This document shows positions 6,494 to 16,975 of a DNA stretch of 64,000 nucleotides, one piece after another. Origin of the DNA: Siderastrea radians (Eukaryota; Cnidaria; Anthozoa; Scleractinia; Rhizangiidae). The translations under genes and the position numbers were made by a program. A model generated the notes under the pieces. The model was given only the letters and a program-made list of their open reading frames with translations. It ran no database searches and was not told the origin of the DNA. How positions within the stretch are numbered: position 1 is the first letter of the stretch; each line of letters begins with the position of its first letter. The stretch spans positions 16,608,475-16,672,474 of the forward strand of contig OZ024898.1 in assembly GCA_964017195.1 (NCBI GenBank), written 5' to 3'.

Positions 6494-9400
6494 AGTGTTC
6501 ATTGTCCGTGATACCCATACGGGTAGGTTTTCAACGTCGAAGGGTGGATGACGCGTTTGTCGTAAACAACTTGGTACGATTTGTAATCCGGGAAGGTGAA
6601 TACTTGATAGGTTTTTGGGTCCCGAACAATCTGATGACTCTTGATGACTTGAGTGGTTCGGGGTTTCTGGAGTGGTTCTCGAAGTTCATCCAGTACATTC
6701 TTACGCATGACCTCGTAGTTGAGTTGCGCTTTACCTTCCGAGTTTAACCGGAACCCACGGACTTTACATTCCACCTTGCCTTTCTTGGTTCGGTACCCAT
6801 AGTTTTTTGGTCCTCCTGACACAAACTCCACAATGTAGTCATCCGCATCCAGTTCGGATGTAAAATCGCCCAAGTAGTCACCCAAGCCACCCGGGTTGTT
6901 TAAGATAAATCACCGAATCGGTGTCAAAATAAAGCACCCGATCACCCAAAAGTTCGAGGGCTTCGTACAAACGTAGTCGTGCCCAACACGTTGTGAAGCA
7001 AGGCACGAAGATATTAAGATTAGGCGATACGGGGATGTCTTCCTCTTTATGCGTATAGTGCACCTCCACCAACTGATCGTTTATCACCGACACATTTCGA
7101 ACATCCACCGCATCGCTATCCAAGAACTTGTGGAACTCTTCCGGATCGTCGAATTCACGAACTTGGGTTTTGTTCAACCGCTGACCGAACTTCCCCCACA
7201 TACTATTAAGCATCATTTTAGCCAGCGCTCTTAATCCGGGATTCTTTTGGATCTTGTCGTAGTCCAACTTGATCCCTTCTTTCTCTTCGTAGTCGCGGAT
7301 GTAGTGTTGTCTCTTCGCTTCATCATTGCCAAACCACTCTGGCCACCCGCTCGCTTCCTGTTTAATTTTTAACCATTGGTTGACATAGTCCTTGAAGAGA
7401 CCTTCTTGTTGTTCTGGGAAATGCCAGACTTCATAAATATACATGATGTCGTACCCCAACTCCACGGCTTTTTCTAACTCGGGTGTACACCAGGTACCGA
7501 CTAAGGCTCGGGCATCGTCGGTGTGAGAGCAGACACAGGTGCGGTTTAGCATGGGTTTCCCCATTTCTAGTTCAGGACACAGAGCACATAGAGGGAAGGT
7601 CAACTTGTCGTGTTCACGGTAGGGTAGCACGGGGTGGTACAGTTGGCGTGGTGGTAAGACTTTACACTTCACGAAGCCAAAGTACTGTGAAATATCCGTG
7701 TGTCCGGGTTGGGTGATAAAGGTTGGGTGGCCTTTCGGGTACACACTGGTTTTGTTGATAAAGGGATACAACGACGTATAGTCAATGTAGTGGATCTCTT
7801 CATCTTGGTCGACATGGTGGTACATTCGAACTGCATTCGTACGCCCACCACAGAAAGAATCACTTGGGTTGAGTGGTTGAATCAATTTGAGAGATGCAAC
7901 AAAGGTAGCAATCTTGGGGGAGGTGGACTTCAGTTCTTGCCATTGACATTCCCACATTTCAAGGACTCGATAACCTCGGGCTTTCAGTAAGTTGATTTTT
8001 CGTTGCGTGTTGGCGTAGACATCATCCATCGTCCGGTCATTAAGACGGAGATGGGGTTCGTTGCGGACGGGATAACAGGATCGACAACCATGCCAGAAGC
8101 ACCCATGAAATTCGTACACGGTGTGGGTGTCCTCGTGATAGCCATCAACGGTGAAAGGGGTTCGAGGTATTCTGTATTCTCCAGCATTGTATACATGTTG
8201 AACATAGTGGCGATGAAGGGGGTGTACATGGTTCGGATAAGCTCGTGCCATCATGTCATGGTCGGCTAAATCTTGGTCGCTCAAAGCTTCTAATGCTTGC
8301 TGACGGAGTTGATGGTCGCAATAATGTAACCATTCCTTAGCCACCACTGATTGGTTAATTTGATTCCGCCATCCGTTGACGGGTTCACTCGCAATTGAAT
8401 TCGGGATCATCCGATTCATACGAAGATCTCTGTTGCAGGCTGAAGCGATGGTTACGTGTTCGAAGGGATTGAAACCGGTTTGTTCCTCGAACAAGGTTTT
8501 GAATGTCATGCAACCCTCTTTGAGTAGGCGTACGTCCGATTCGCAGTACTGAACGAGTTCTTCCGCGAAATGAAACTCCACATTGTTCTTTCTTTGGTCC
8601 GCGTGCCATGTTTCGAACGCTTTCCTTCCCTCGGGCGACATCAATTCCGGGATGTAGTAATCCATAGACGGAACGGGTCTTACATAATCTTGATGTTCAG
8701 GAAGATTGAAGAGATGGGGGAAGTAGCCTTTCTTAAGCTCAGTCAAACCGAATGTTTTTGGGAAGGCAGAGAGCGGCATGGCAAAAAAGCTCAAACTGTC
8801 GATAAATCGCACCCGATCATGCTTCACTTCAAGTAACTTACAACCATTTCTCAACTGTTCAACCATTTGGCTCGTGGAATGGTAGCCTTCAACAACAAAG
8901 TAGCCGTCATATCCTTGAAAGTTGTGGGCGATGACGTTAACTTGTCTCGTGTCTTCTTCCGTTAACTCCTCCAACCACTCTAGGAATTCCACTACACATA
9001 CATCTCCAGTAAAATGGTACCGATGGGAATCGTTCTCGACTTCGGCGACGACTAAATTAGGGATATGATGACCCTGAGGTTGCATAGCCTCAATGTCAAA
9101 AAACACATGTAAGGGTGGTGGTTCTTCTTCGCCCTCATCCTCTTCGTCCTCAGCACGTCGTTTCGCTGGTCTTCCTTGTTCTTCTCGCTTTCTCTTCCGA
9201 GCTTCCCGCCTTCGTTTCTTCTCTTCTTGTTGTTCTTCTTTGGTTGGTGCCTTTTGGATAAAACACTTGTGGGTATTGACATCCACGTATAGCTGACACG
9301 AGGGACAATCAATAAAACCACAACGATGACGTTGAATCTGTTCGGTACCAATTTCCAATTTCAAACAATCAGGACATTTTCGTCGCGTGGCACAGATGGT

Positions 9401-10491
9401 TAGTTCGGGACTCTCAGCTGGTTTGCGGTTCTGCTTGAGCTCTTTGTGGGTTTGGTAGCATTTGGGACCAAAGAATTTTCGTCCACAATCCCGACACGGT
9501 ACACTAGCGGTTTGCTTGCGTTGGTAAGCTTCAACAAATTCCGTACAGTTGACCTGTAAACAGGATCGACAAAAGGGGGTACGACTACCCCCTGATCGTT
9601 GTAACCCTTGAGACACTTGTGACAAAAGTAATTGGCTCCAAAGAAACCAGGGAGCGAAGTGACCACGTCGTAGTGATGATCAGCGTGTAGGAGGATCAAT
9701 TTCTTTTCGTTGGGTTGACTAAAACTAGTGACCCGAAATCCACGATCACCGTCGACCACTAAGAGTTGGTACCCTTGTAGGAACTCAGCGAATGTGCGGA
9801 GCTCCTCGTAGCCGCACGGTCCTTGCTCCACCCCGGCTTCCTGGTGGAGGGTTTTTGCCAGATGTTCTTGAATCTGTCTCCCTTTGCGAATGTTCCCCCA
9901 ATCAGGGTCGTTGTCGATGCGAGCTTTCGCCGTGACAAGCGCTCGGGCGCAACACAGTTCGTCGTTGTTGCAGATCCTGATGATGGATTTTTTCTTGGCG
10001 GTCAATTTTTTCACGGCTTGATGTCCAGGCTTCAGGTTCCTTCGGTGTCCACTACCTACCGGTGCGTGACGCACTTGAGTAATAGAGACTTAAAAGCTGT
10101 CATCCATCTCGAATTGTTCATTGGAGTTGAGCGCATTCGCCATCCGGGTAAATACTGCGTCGACGCGCGCACCCCCTTGTCTCCACTCATCTACTCGGAG
10201 ACCCCATCCCTGAAAGTTATTGTTCAACCGATTCGATGATAGGGTGAAAAACAAACGATCCTGTTCATCTAATTGGTCAGTGTTGTCGAGAACGCGGTCT
10301 ATGGCATGACGTTATCCCTCTTCTAGCGCTCGCACCAGATGCGGTTGATCCACATAGTTACCCGTCTGTCTTAATCGTGTGTTAAAATGGCGTTCCCTGA
10401 CACCCATTTTCGTACTCCTGCGATCTACAACGGTTCCAAATCAAAATGAAAACTACCTACCTCACGATTCATGGTACCACCACCTTGTTCG

Positions 10492-10547
10492 ATCAAACTA
10501 TCCCGAAACGCTTGCTGCCATCAAACTATCCCGAAACGCTTGCTGCC
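10492..10547. repeat. 28-bp tandem duplication in the polymerase N-terminus
   Basis: Two perfect 28-base units lie side by side (10492-10519 and 10520-10547). Because 28 is not a multiple of three the duplication shifts the polymerase frame. The encoded block RQQAFRDSL appears before and after it in different frames. Confidence 0.85.
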
Positions 10548-10550
10548 TTT

Positions 10551-10743
10551 CGAAACCATCCATTACCATATTACAAGACTCATCTTCTTCCTCCTCTCCA
10601 CAGTCCACTTGATGCAACGCCATATTACACAACTCATCTCTCTCCTCTCCACACTCCATTTGATCCATCGCTATATAACACAACTCATCTTCGCTTTCAT
10701 CAGATAGATTCAAACCAAGAGAGTCTAACACCTCGTGTTGAGA
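10551..10743 (-). other. acidic cysteine-containing repeats at polymerase N-terminus
   Basis: The minus-strand frame starting at 10743 contains three degenerate repeats of about 17 residues: DELCYIAMDQMECGEE, DELCNMALHQVDCGEE and DESCNMVMDG. They precede the polymerase proper. Each carries one or two cysteines in an acidic context. Fragment D (46.7-46.96 kb) has a different N-terminus at the same place, so this head evolves fast. Confidence 0.5.
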
Positions 10744-11038
10744 CATGCTTGAAAATGACACGGTTCGAAAAAAAGACGCGTAGCTTTAAAGCGAATGATT
10801 AAGTGTACTTTGACTAATCACCATTGAATGAATTGGAGTTTGCCCGAACAACATATATTATTCTTTTGTCTATTTGTTACAAGCGACGCCAACCTATGTA
10901 AAAAATGACCGTGAATTTGCATACCTATTATCTGTTTATTGAAAACACTTCATAGAATTTTTTCGTCAAGTTTAATCACACTCCATTTGTTCGGGTTTTT
11001 TCTTTTGAAAACATGAGACCATCCTTCGGGAAAAAAAA

Positions 11039-11110
11039 TCGCCCAGCCGGGATTCGAACCCGGAATCTTCTGATTGGAAATCAGATGCCTTACCATTCGA
11101 CCACCGGGCC
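11039..11110 (-). tRNA. tRNA-Gly (UCC)
   Basis: The minus strand folds as a 72-nt tRNA: D arm starting GTCGAATGG, anticodon stem TCTGA/TCAGA around loop TTTCCAA (anticodon UCC, plus-strand positions 11076-11078), and T arm CCGGG-TTCGAAT-CCCGG. The acceptor stem pairs except position 1:72 (G-G). Internal A and B boxes are good and the 3' end runs into eight T residues, a Pol III terminator. It lies between the polymerase and the 11.26-12.6 kb gene of copy A. Confidence 0.75.
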
Positions 11111-11166
11111 ATCCGATGAAAACACTTATGAAAATAAAACGAATCATTGGTTTTTGCCAACTCTGA

Positions 11167-11172
11167 TTTATT
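11167..11172 (-). promoter_or_regulatory. polyadenylation signal AATAAA (minus strand)
   Basis: TTTATT on the plus strand reads AATAAA on the minus strand, about 90 bp beyond the stop of the minus-strand gene that ends at 11263. Confidence 0.35.
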
Positions 11173-11262
11173 ATGAACAGAGCGAAAGCGCTCCCGAACA
11201 ATGTACAACACTGAATTGAAATCGATCCTATTGACATCAAGTACCCTCTCGTTACAATGCTG

Positions 11263-12583
11263 CTATCTAAATCTAGTCAAAATGGTAATGTTCAATGCTA
11301 GACCCCACCACTGCTTTCTACATCGTGTTCGTCGTCTCCATTCGAGATTGACGGTGATCCAACGATTCAGGTCTTTTTTCTTGGGTTTACTCATCAACGG
11401 TACACTGAACGTGTGATACCATTCAGGGAGCCAAGGTGGTTTTTCGTGGAACTTTTGACAGCTATCGCAAAATAAGGTTACAATACCATGCTTAAGGAAA
11501 CGAATTTCCTCTAAGATGTGTTTAGCACAACAACCAAAGGATGTGGACCAAGAAGGACATAAAGCCAAGGTCTTGTGAACCTATGTTCGAATCAAAGCAT
11601 ACAATTGCTGTCGTAAAGCAGCTCGTGTCAAAAAACCTGACATGGGTAGATACTTTCTAAAATTCGGTACATGTTGGCGAAACCAGACATAACGAAACAA
11701 CTCATCACAAACCTATGGGTAAAAGAAGAGAGACAACAATAAATGAAAAAAGAGTCGATGGTTCTATCACATCTGATTTTTTATTTTTTAACAAATAAAA
11801 CGAAGGCGCTCCGAAAAAAAAGATATTTACAATACTACTAATACTTTTTTTTATACACATCATGGTCTTCAACTCTCCGCTCGGCGATAAAACAAATACA
11901 AATGTCTACGGTAACGTGCTGAGCAACTCTTCTATGTACTTTGAATATGCTTTGATATGCATCTGTCTACAGGGGCGGCAATGTACACTGTGGTAGGCTC
12001 GGGTCGTTTGAAACTCTATCTACAACTGTCAAATTAATACAAATAGAACATAAGTTTCCAGGTCGATAAAAAAATCACAATTATCTGCGAGTTGGCGCAT
12101 CATTTGTAAAGAGTTTCGAACGACATAGAGATCGGAGGATTGTTCATTCATTTCCTTTTCAAGACGTTTAAATTCCTTGCAAACGGGACAACTCAAGGGA
12201 TGCCATCGATACCATTCTTTTTTTAATTGGGTATGGACCTACGCATAAAAAAAATAATTCAGAAGCCTGCGCGGGAACATGAACCGAAAGGGTTTTGATT
12301 CAAAAGGTATGTCTTACCTCTTTTAAACGTTCGCGATGAAGTTGTCGTGCGGCTAACTCTTCGATGTAGTCTTTGATTTCGGGCGGGAGACTATCCCAGT
12401 GTGATTGTTCGACCGTTGATGTCTCCATGACGGACAGCAAAAATCCAGACCTTCAATATACAACGGACAAGTCAACTGCGTGTAAATCGGAATCCCTTCT
12501 TGCTTCAACACAGCCGCAAATCGATCCAGCTCTTGAGACAACTTCAAGTCTTGATAAATCTCTTTGAGAATACGGTCTACCAT
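11263..12583 (-). pseudogene. unrecognised spliced minus-strand gene with Cys-rich segments
   Basis: Exon 1 (12583-12318) begins MVDRILKEIYQDLKLSQELD, shifts frame near 12435, and ends at a donor GAG|GTAAGA. An acceptor TTTTATGCGTAG|GTCC at 12239 opens exon 2 in phase, with HPLSCPVCKEFKRLEKEM. A third exon is suggested by ACCCATAG at 11713 and carries CDELFRYVWFRQHVPNF, one in-frame TAG at 11583-11581, then GCCAKH and CDSC in a 101-codon open stretch (11568-11263). Two pairs of CxxC-like cysteines suggest zinc binding. The donor of exon 2 is unclear. I do not know the family; the frames could also be unrelated. Confidence 0.4.
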
Positions 12584-12676
12584 GATATGAAAACTCTGAT
12601 CAGACCCACTCTTTCATATACAAACAGGGAACTAATCAGAAATCTGTCTTACAAAAAACATGTCTAAACATATTTT

Positions 12677-12972
12677 GTGACCGAACTGTGGTGTTGCATT
12701 GTTAACATTCTCCGAAAACATACCTCATTCTGCATAAGTTGGCGTCGCTTACATCCCTCCGGGATTTGAGCAAGTTAGCACAACTGACAATTGCGCGCTC
12801 CATTGTTCATTTTTCTCGGTAAACGTGACTGAACTGTGGTGTTGTATTGTTAACATTCTCAGAAAACATGACTCATTCTGCATAAGTTGGCGTCGGTTGC
12901 ATCCCTCCGGGATTTGAACAAGTTCGGGCAACTGACAATTGCGTGCTCCATTGTTAATATTCTCAGTAAACG
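12677..12972. repeat. 148-bp tandem duplication upstream of the RING-finger gene
   Basis: Two units (about 12677-12824 and 12825-12972) share the order gaactgtggtgttg, attgttaacattctc, catccctccgggattt and acaattgcg with scattered substitutions. The second unit ends about 95 bp before the RING-finger ATG. It may be a duplicated promoter or enhancer, or simply an old tandem duplication. Confidence 0.8.
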
Positions 12973-13065
12973 TGGCTCACAAAAAAAAACCGACAAGCAG
13001 TACAAGTATTCATTCTCATCTTAGAGTTGAACGGGTTGACATCTCTTCGTCTTTTTTTTTAAACG

Positions 13066-14503
13066 ATGGCTGAGCGTCAGAGTCGCCGCTTACAAGGCTT
13101 GCCCGCCGAAATAGAAACCACCAGCTTTCGCTGTTTTTTGCCTAGAGGAAGGGGACGTCTGTGTAACCAGTGCAATGCAACTACCCTGTTGCCGTCAATT
13201 TCTTCATCGAAGATGTTACCTACGATGGCGGCAAACCAATCACGCTAGCTGTCCGATGTGCCGAGACCTACAACATCAGCCGCCTGTGCCACCACCACCA
13301 GCACCTGTGGAAATCAATTAAGACCTGATTGATCGTTTGAGAACCCTACTTCAGGCGCCGGATTTAGAGCAGCAATTACGACAGGTAAGGTATTTTTTTT
13401 ACTCTCTCTCTCTCTCTCTCAAACCTTTTCTCATTGGTGTCTCTTTCTCGGTTTTCAGATCACTTCTCGACGACAACCATGTAGTTTACAGTTGACCCAT
13501 TTTTACATTATGCTTTTAATCGATGCTTTGGAAAACTCTGGGGTCACACCGATTTGCTTCTACGTTTCACCGTGCGTGCCTCGGGAACACACGAGCGTTT
13601 CGTTCATACCACGTCGCAAGTCTTTCGTTTTTTATTCGGTCGTAGTGCATTCAGATTTCAAGTGCTGATTGATTCATGGTATCCATCCAATGCTCGTTCG
13701 TTTATCATTGAACAATGTGTTATCGAAATGGGTTCAAACATGACAAGTTGGTGTCTCCATTGTCAGCGACCGGTCACCACACGTGCGGACTTACCTCTAA
13801 CACATCATCGCTTTTACTCATAGACTTTTCCTTTTTCTTTTTTTTTTCAGTTCCCTTTTCATCTGCACACTGACCACATCCGCACCTCCTTGAACAAATC
13901 CTTGATTTTCTGGACGATGGATAGTGGGATAATCCAGTCCCCGTTCATTCGCTTGACATTACACTTAATGTCAATGTATTGACGACAATCACTTCTAGTC
14001 AATTTGGTATCCAATTTGATATCCAACAAGATTTTAGACACCTTTTCAGTTTTTTGATACCTACTTTAGAGATTGAATTTGAGGTGATGATTCAACAATG
14101 GTTACGGGCTTCACGTCGCTTGGTTGGGGAAAATTATCGGACTTCCTATGTGTTCAACTCAATCGAACTTCGTTTTTTCCACTAGATTATCTACCCTTTC
14201 GCCCCCGATCGGGTTCAACGTTTATTAGCGCTCCTCTTGGTTGGACTCCCAGCGCTACGCTCGGTTCACCTACGATTGTTGATACGTTGCCGTCCTCAGG
14301 ATCAGGAGCGTGCCGAGGAGGAAATCGTTCGCATCCTTCACCACTTTTTCCCCGATCGACTCATTCCTGTCATGATCATACAGTTTAACAGTTCGCAGAC
14401 CTACAGTCCACCGTTTCCCTACGAGATGGAACTGCAATATTACAACACTACCTTGAACTTGAACACCTTAGAAGATTTGCAGATCGACTGGTGGACTTTG
14501 TAA
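13066..14503 (+). pseudogene. RING-finger protein gene with a 74-bp intron (E3 ligase-like), broken
   Basis: ATG 13066 starts MAERQSRRLQGL. After an indel in a T-run near 13128 the next frame has CLEEG, LPCC, LHRRC and SCPMC, i.e. the Cys/His spacing of a RING finger. A TAA follows at 13319-13321, then LIDRLRTLLQAPDLEQQL up to a donor CAG|GTAAGG at 13385. A (TC)n-rich intron ends TTTTCAG at 13458. Downstream, frames at 13554-13823 and 14237-14503 are open (the latter with VGLPALRSVHLR and ending IDWWTL), but how they join is uncertain. A polyA signal is at 14532. Copies B and C retain the head (RRLQGL, FRC), SCPMC and the VGLP block, so this is a real element gene. Confidence 0.55.
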
Positions 14504-14531
14504 TTTTTTTATTTCATGTCATTTTTTTTTC

Positions 14532-14537
14532 AATAAA
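14532..14537 (+). promoter_or_regulatory. polyadenylation signal AATAAA
   Basis: AATAAA 29 bp after the stop of the last RING-gene frame (14503). Confidence 0.45.
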
Positions 14538-14589
14538 ACAAATCAGAATCAAACTTTGTTGTTGTTGTTGAATGGGGAAGCGGTGGGCT

Positions 14590-14673
14590 GTCCGGATGGT
14601 TGAGTGGTTAAGGCGTTGGACTTAAGATCCAATGGACAGATTGTCCGCGTGGGTTCGAACCCCACTCCCGGTA
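14590..14673 (+). tRNA. tRNA-Leu (UAA)
   Basis: An 84-nt class II tRNA: A box TGGTTGAGTGG, anticodon stem TTGGA/TCCAA with loop CTTAAGA (anticodon UAA at 14623-14625), a long variable arm, and T arm GTGGG-TTCGAAC-CCCAC. The acceptor stem has one C-C mismatch at position 4:69. A run of T residues follows within a few bases, a Pol III stop signal. Confidence 0.8.
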
Positions 14674-14738
14674 CTATTTTTTTCTTTTTGAGTGAGGAAG
14701 GATAAACTCGTGTTTATTTTCACCTAGTAATACCTAAG

Positions 14739-14810
14739 GGCCCTGTAGTCTAATGGTAAGGCATCTGACTCCAGATCAGAAGATTCCAGGTTCGAGTCCT
14801 GGTAGGGTCA
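14739..14810 (+). tRNA. tRNA-Trp (CCA)
   Basis: A 72-nt tRNA: acceptor GGCCCTG pairs with TAGGGTC, anticodon stem TCTGA/TCAGA around CTCCAGA (anticodon CCA at 14771-14773), T arm CCAGG-TTCGAGT-CCTGG, discriminator A. Only three T residues follow. Most of the anticodon arm and D arm match the tRNA-Gly gene at 11.04 kb, hinting at common origin. Confidence 0.85.
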
Positions 14811-15240
14811 TTTGGGCGTGTGGGATTTGCAAGTTTGTACATTCCTTGCCGTCCAAAATATACGCACGCGCAAGAGACATCCCACAAGTCAACGAACTCC
14901 TATCCACACACAAATATTTAGCGAACGCATTGCCTACGGGGTATAGGGCGATCTGGTAGCTCGAATTCGGCGGATAGGACAACCTAGTAACTCGAATTCA
15001 GTGGGCGATCTAGTAGCTCTTCTTTTGGGTCGGTGTGAACCTACTAGCAGGTCCAATTGAAAAAATGGGTTGCTAGGGGTTAGGGTTGTTAGGCTTCTCA
15101 ATTCATATCGTCGCTAAGCCGCTTGGGTTAGGGTTACCTCATTTGCATAACAAGCCTTGTACATTTCCAGACTGGGTTGCTAAGAGGTTAGGGTTACCTC
15201 ATTTGCATAACAATGTGTCCTATACGAGCCGAGAGTACTA
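14811..15240. other. gene-free spacer with short telomere-like and duplicated motifs
   Basis: No credible gene. It holds imperfect tandem units around GTAGCTCGAATTC (14955-15020) and several GGGTTAGGG/GGTTAGGGTT stretches. A duplicated segment GGTTAGGGTTACCTCATTTG, followed both times by CATAACAA, occurs near 15125 and 15190 and includes an ATTTGCAT octamer. It separates copy A plus its tRNAs from copy B. Confidence 0.6.
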
Positions 15241-15815
15241 CTAGTGCGCTTGGATAGGGCCTTGTTTTCTTGTTGGTGACCCTGTCAATGTGTTGGCAAC
15301 CAATCGGAGCACTGCTTTGGTGGAGAGTGCGTAATAAGACGGACGGTACTAGATTTCAGTGGGAATGTAGAACACAATTACATCTAAACTTGTGTCCAGG
15401 GCCATTTCGACTGTCTATTGAGAGCCCTTTTTAAGACGTTTGGCGTCGTTTTTCAAAGGACTCGAGCATTTTCTATGATCCAGTAATTTGTCTGTAATAA
15501 TTGATGAACGTTATTAATTCCAGTTATGATTTGCACTTGCATACCAAAACACTTACCCATTTCTCCGGATACTTCATCCGTTTGGTCAGCAGTTCCCGTG
15601 CTCCCGTGCTTAAGGCTCTTAGCCCACCTGGAAGAAGAAGGAAAAGGAGGAAAACTGAACCCCCGTGATTTAACAATTTTTACTGGTGGGCTAAGATCAA
15701 TTCAAGAAGGACGAGGTGGTGTATTTGGGACGATCCGCGGAAGACGATCCAGCTTTCGTGGTGGACCTAATGAAAAAGGACCCTGATTACCTTCCCAATT
15801 CTAACAACCCTCACG
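15241..15815 (+). other. left segment of copy B, homologous to 48.00-48.39 kb, no gene
   Basis: From GTGCGCTTGG onward this closely matches the block starting at about 48002, marking the left limit of similarity between copies B and C. It contains short frames only (for instance a start MICTCIPKH shared by both copies) that are probably part of a dispersed repeat rather than a gene. Confidence 0.55.
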
Positions 15816-16530
15816 GCCATGAAATCCTTTCTGAATTACAACCAAGAAGGTGGAGAAACTGCCTTGAGACCCCAAGACTGGTACAACCACCTTAAGAGGC
15901 CTCCATCAGAGAAACCAATGATTACTTGTGTGGGAAAAGACACATGTTGGTGATTCAACCTCACACAGAAGTTTTTCACACGGGAAAAGTACTGGTACTT
16001 GAATCAAAATGCGCTTGTACTTTAACAGCCCTGCGCTCCTTCTAAATGGAGTGGGACTTGCAGGCCGTCTTCAACCTGAAGACATCGAGATGCGCTTTCA
16101 TTTTTGCCAACTGAGACTGTATGAAGCGGTGTACAAGATCCTATTTGCTAAGAGACACAATGAAAGAGAACTGGCATCCTACCCCAACGTAAAGTGAGAC
16201 CCGGACCTTCAACATGCAAGGCAATCAAGCGAGCGTTCAATGGAGATGTAATCCAAGAACCCTCCTGCTTTCGTAAATTTAAGTTAACTTTCATTCGCCA
16301 AATGGTACGAGAAGAAGAATACCCCTATTAAACCCTGGAACTGTCACAGACTAATGATTCCCGAAATATATTGGGTTACTTTCGTTTTGTCCAAGCTGTG
16401 GTATAAAAACAAGGCAACATGCTCCGCCGAAATCAATTGGGGCATCAAAAACACTGCTCTCTGTTATGTTTGACTATGTAGCCAAAGGATGTGCTGACAG
16501 CAACATTTTTAGACCCAGACAAACGGGAGC
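15816..16530 (+). pseudogene. major capsid protein remnant, copy B
   Basis: Broken frames align to the intact capsid gene of copy A: NYNQEGGETALRPQDWYNH at the left, FNSPALLLNGVGLAGRLQPE (about 16020-16080), FHFCQLRLYEAVYK, and YPNVK near 16195. Later blocks match in other frames around 16250-16520. The N-terminal third and the extreme C-terminus are missing. The remnant runs straight into protease sequence at 16531 where an internal deletion joined the two genes. Confidence 0.7.
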
Positions 16531-16975
16531 AATGTGCAATTGGATTATGTAGCTCGAGAAGACCCTCAATGGAAAACGTTTTTTTAGCGGACCGTGGCTT
16601 CTGACCGTTTATCCTCAACACCTGAGAAAAAACAACCCCGCACTTACATCGTCAACACAACTGGGTGAGCACTGGTTGAATCTATGGATGTACCACCAAA
16701 TCTGTGAAGTCATAGATAGTTACGTTAACCTTGGAAACGTAAGAACAAGCAACTCCCTTAAGAGCCTGGACGTATGTGGTGACTAATGGAAAGTCCCTGC
16801 AAGCCATCATCAGTAAGAGGCAATTACGTCTTGCTCTATTTGAACCCAAAGCCCGTGCACGCAGAAGGTAGAAGGTAGAAGAATTTTTGACCTATTTTCA
16901 GCACACCATTCTATGACGGTGATCACCACGCCGGTCAGGTGGTCAAAGAATTGACTTGTAATGAGTGATTATCCT
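16531..16975 (+). pseudogene. adenain-type protease remnant, copy B
   Basis: Frames read NVQLDYVAREDPQW, then GEHWLNLWMYHQICEVIDSY, then TNGKSLQAIIS. The catalytic His and the following Trp are kept here, but the Cys region reads SKRGNYVLLYL, so the nucleophile is lost. Several indels break the frame. It is followed by a polyA-like AATAAAA as in copy A. Confidence 0.65.

Larger units (their letters stand above)
6499..10743 (-). pseudogene. polB: protein-primed family B DNA polymerase (Polinton/adinto type), frameshifted
   Basis: The main open segment (9625-6878, 915 codons) holds the exonuclease motifs VFFDIE (D177, E179), HNFQGYD (235-240) and YCESD (360-364). It also holds an inserted endonuclease-like block (VDGYHEDTHTVYEFHG, about 493-508) typical of Polinton and bidnavirus polymerases. 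Palm motifs are DYTSLYP (615-621), KMMLNSMWGKFG (803-814) and YFDTDS (899-904). The N-terminal part (10074-9400) is in another frame after an indel in a C-run at 9588-9592. The last 120 or so residues (6885-6499) are in a third frame after a slip near 6889-6895. Upstream, more N-terminal coding lies in broken frames to a probable start at 10743. It would replicate the linear element using a protein primer. Confidence 0.85.

Noticed and set aside
9052..9351. Lys/Glu-rich minus-strand ORF of 99 codons
   Set aside because: It lies in the low-complexity linker of the polymerase in another frame.
9588..9592. Programmed ribosomal frameshift in the polymerase C-run
   Set aside because: A second slip near 6889 and further breaks upstream of 10074 make ordinary indel decay or sequencing error more likely; no pseudoknot is evident.
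10446..10802. 118-codon plus-strand ORF rich in His, Thr and Pro
   Set aside because: It is opposite the acidic repeats of the polymerase N-terminus, which are coherent with fragment position and frame.
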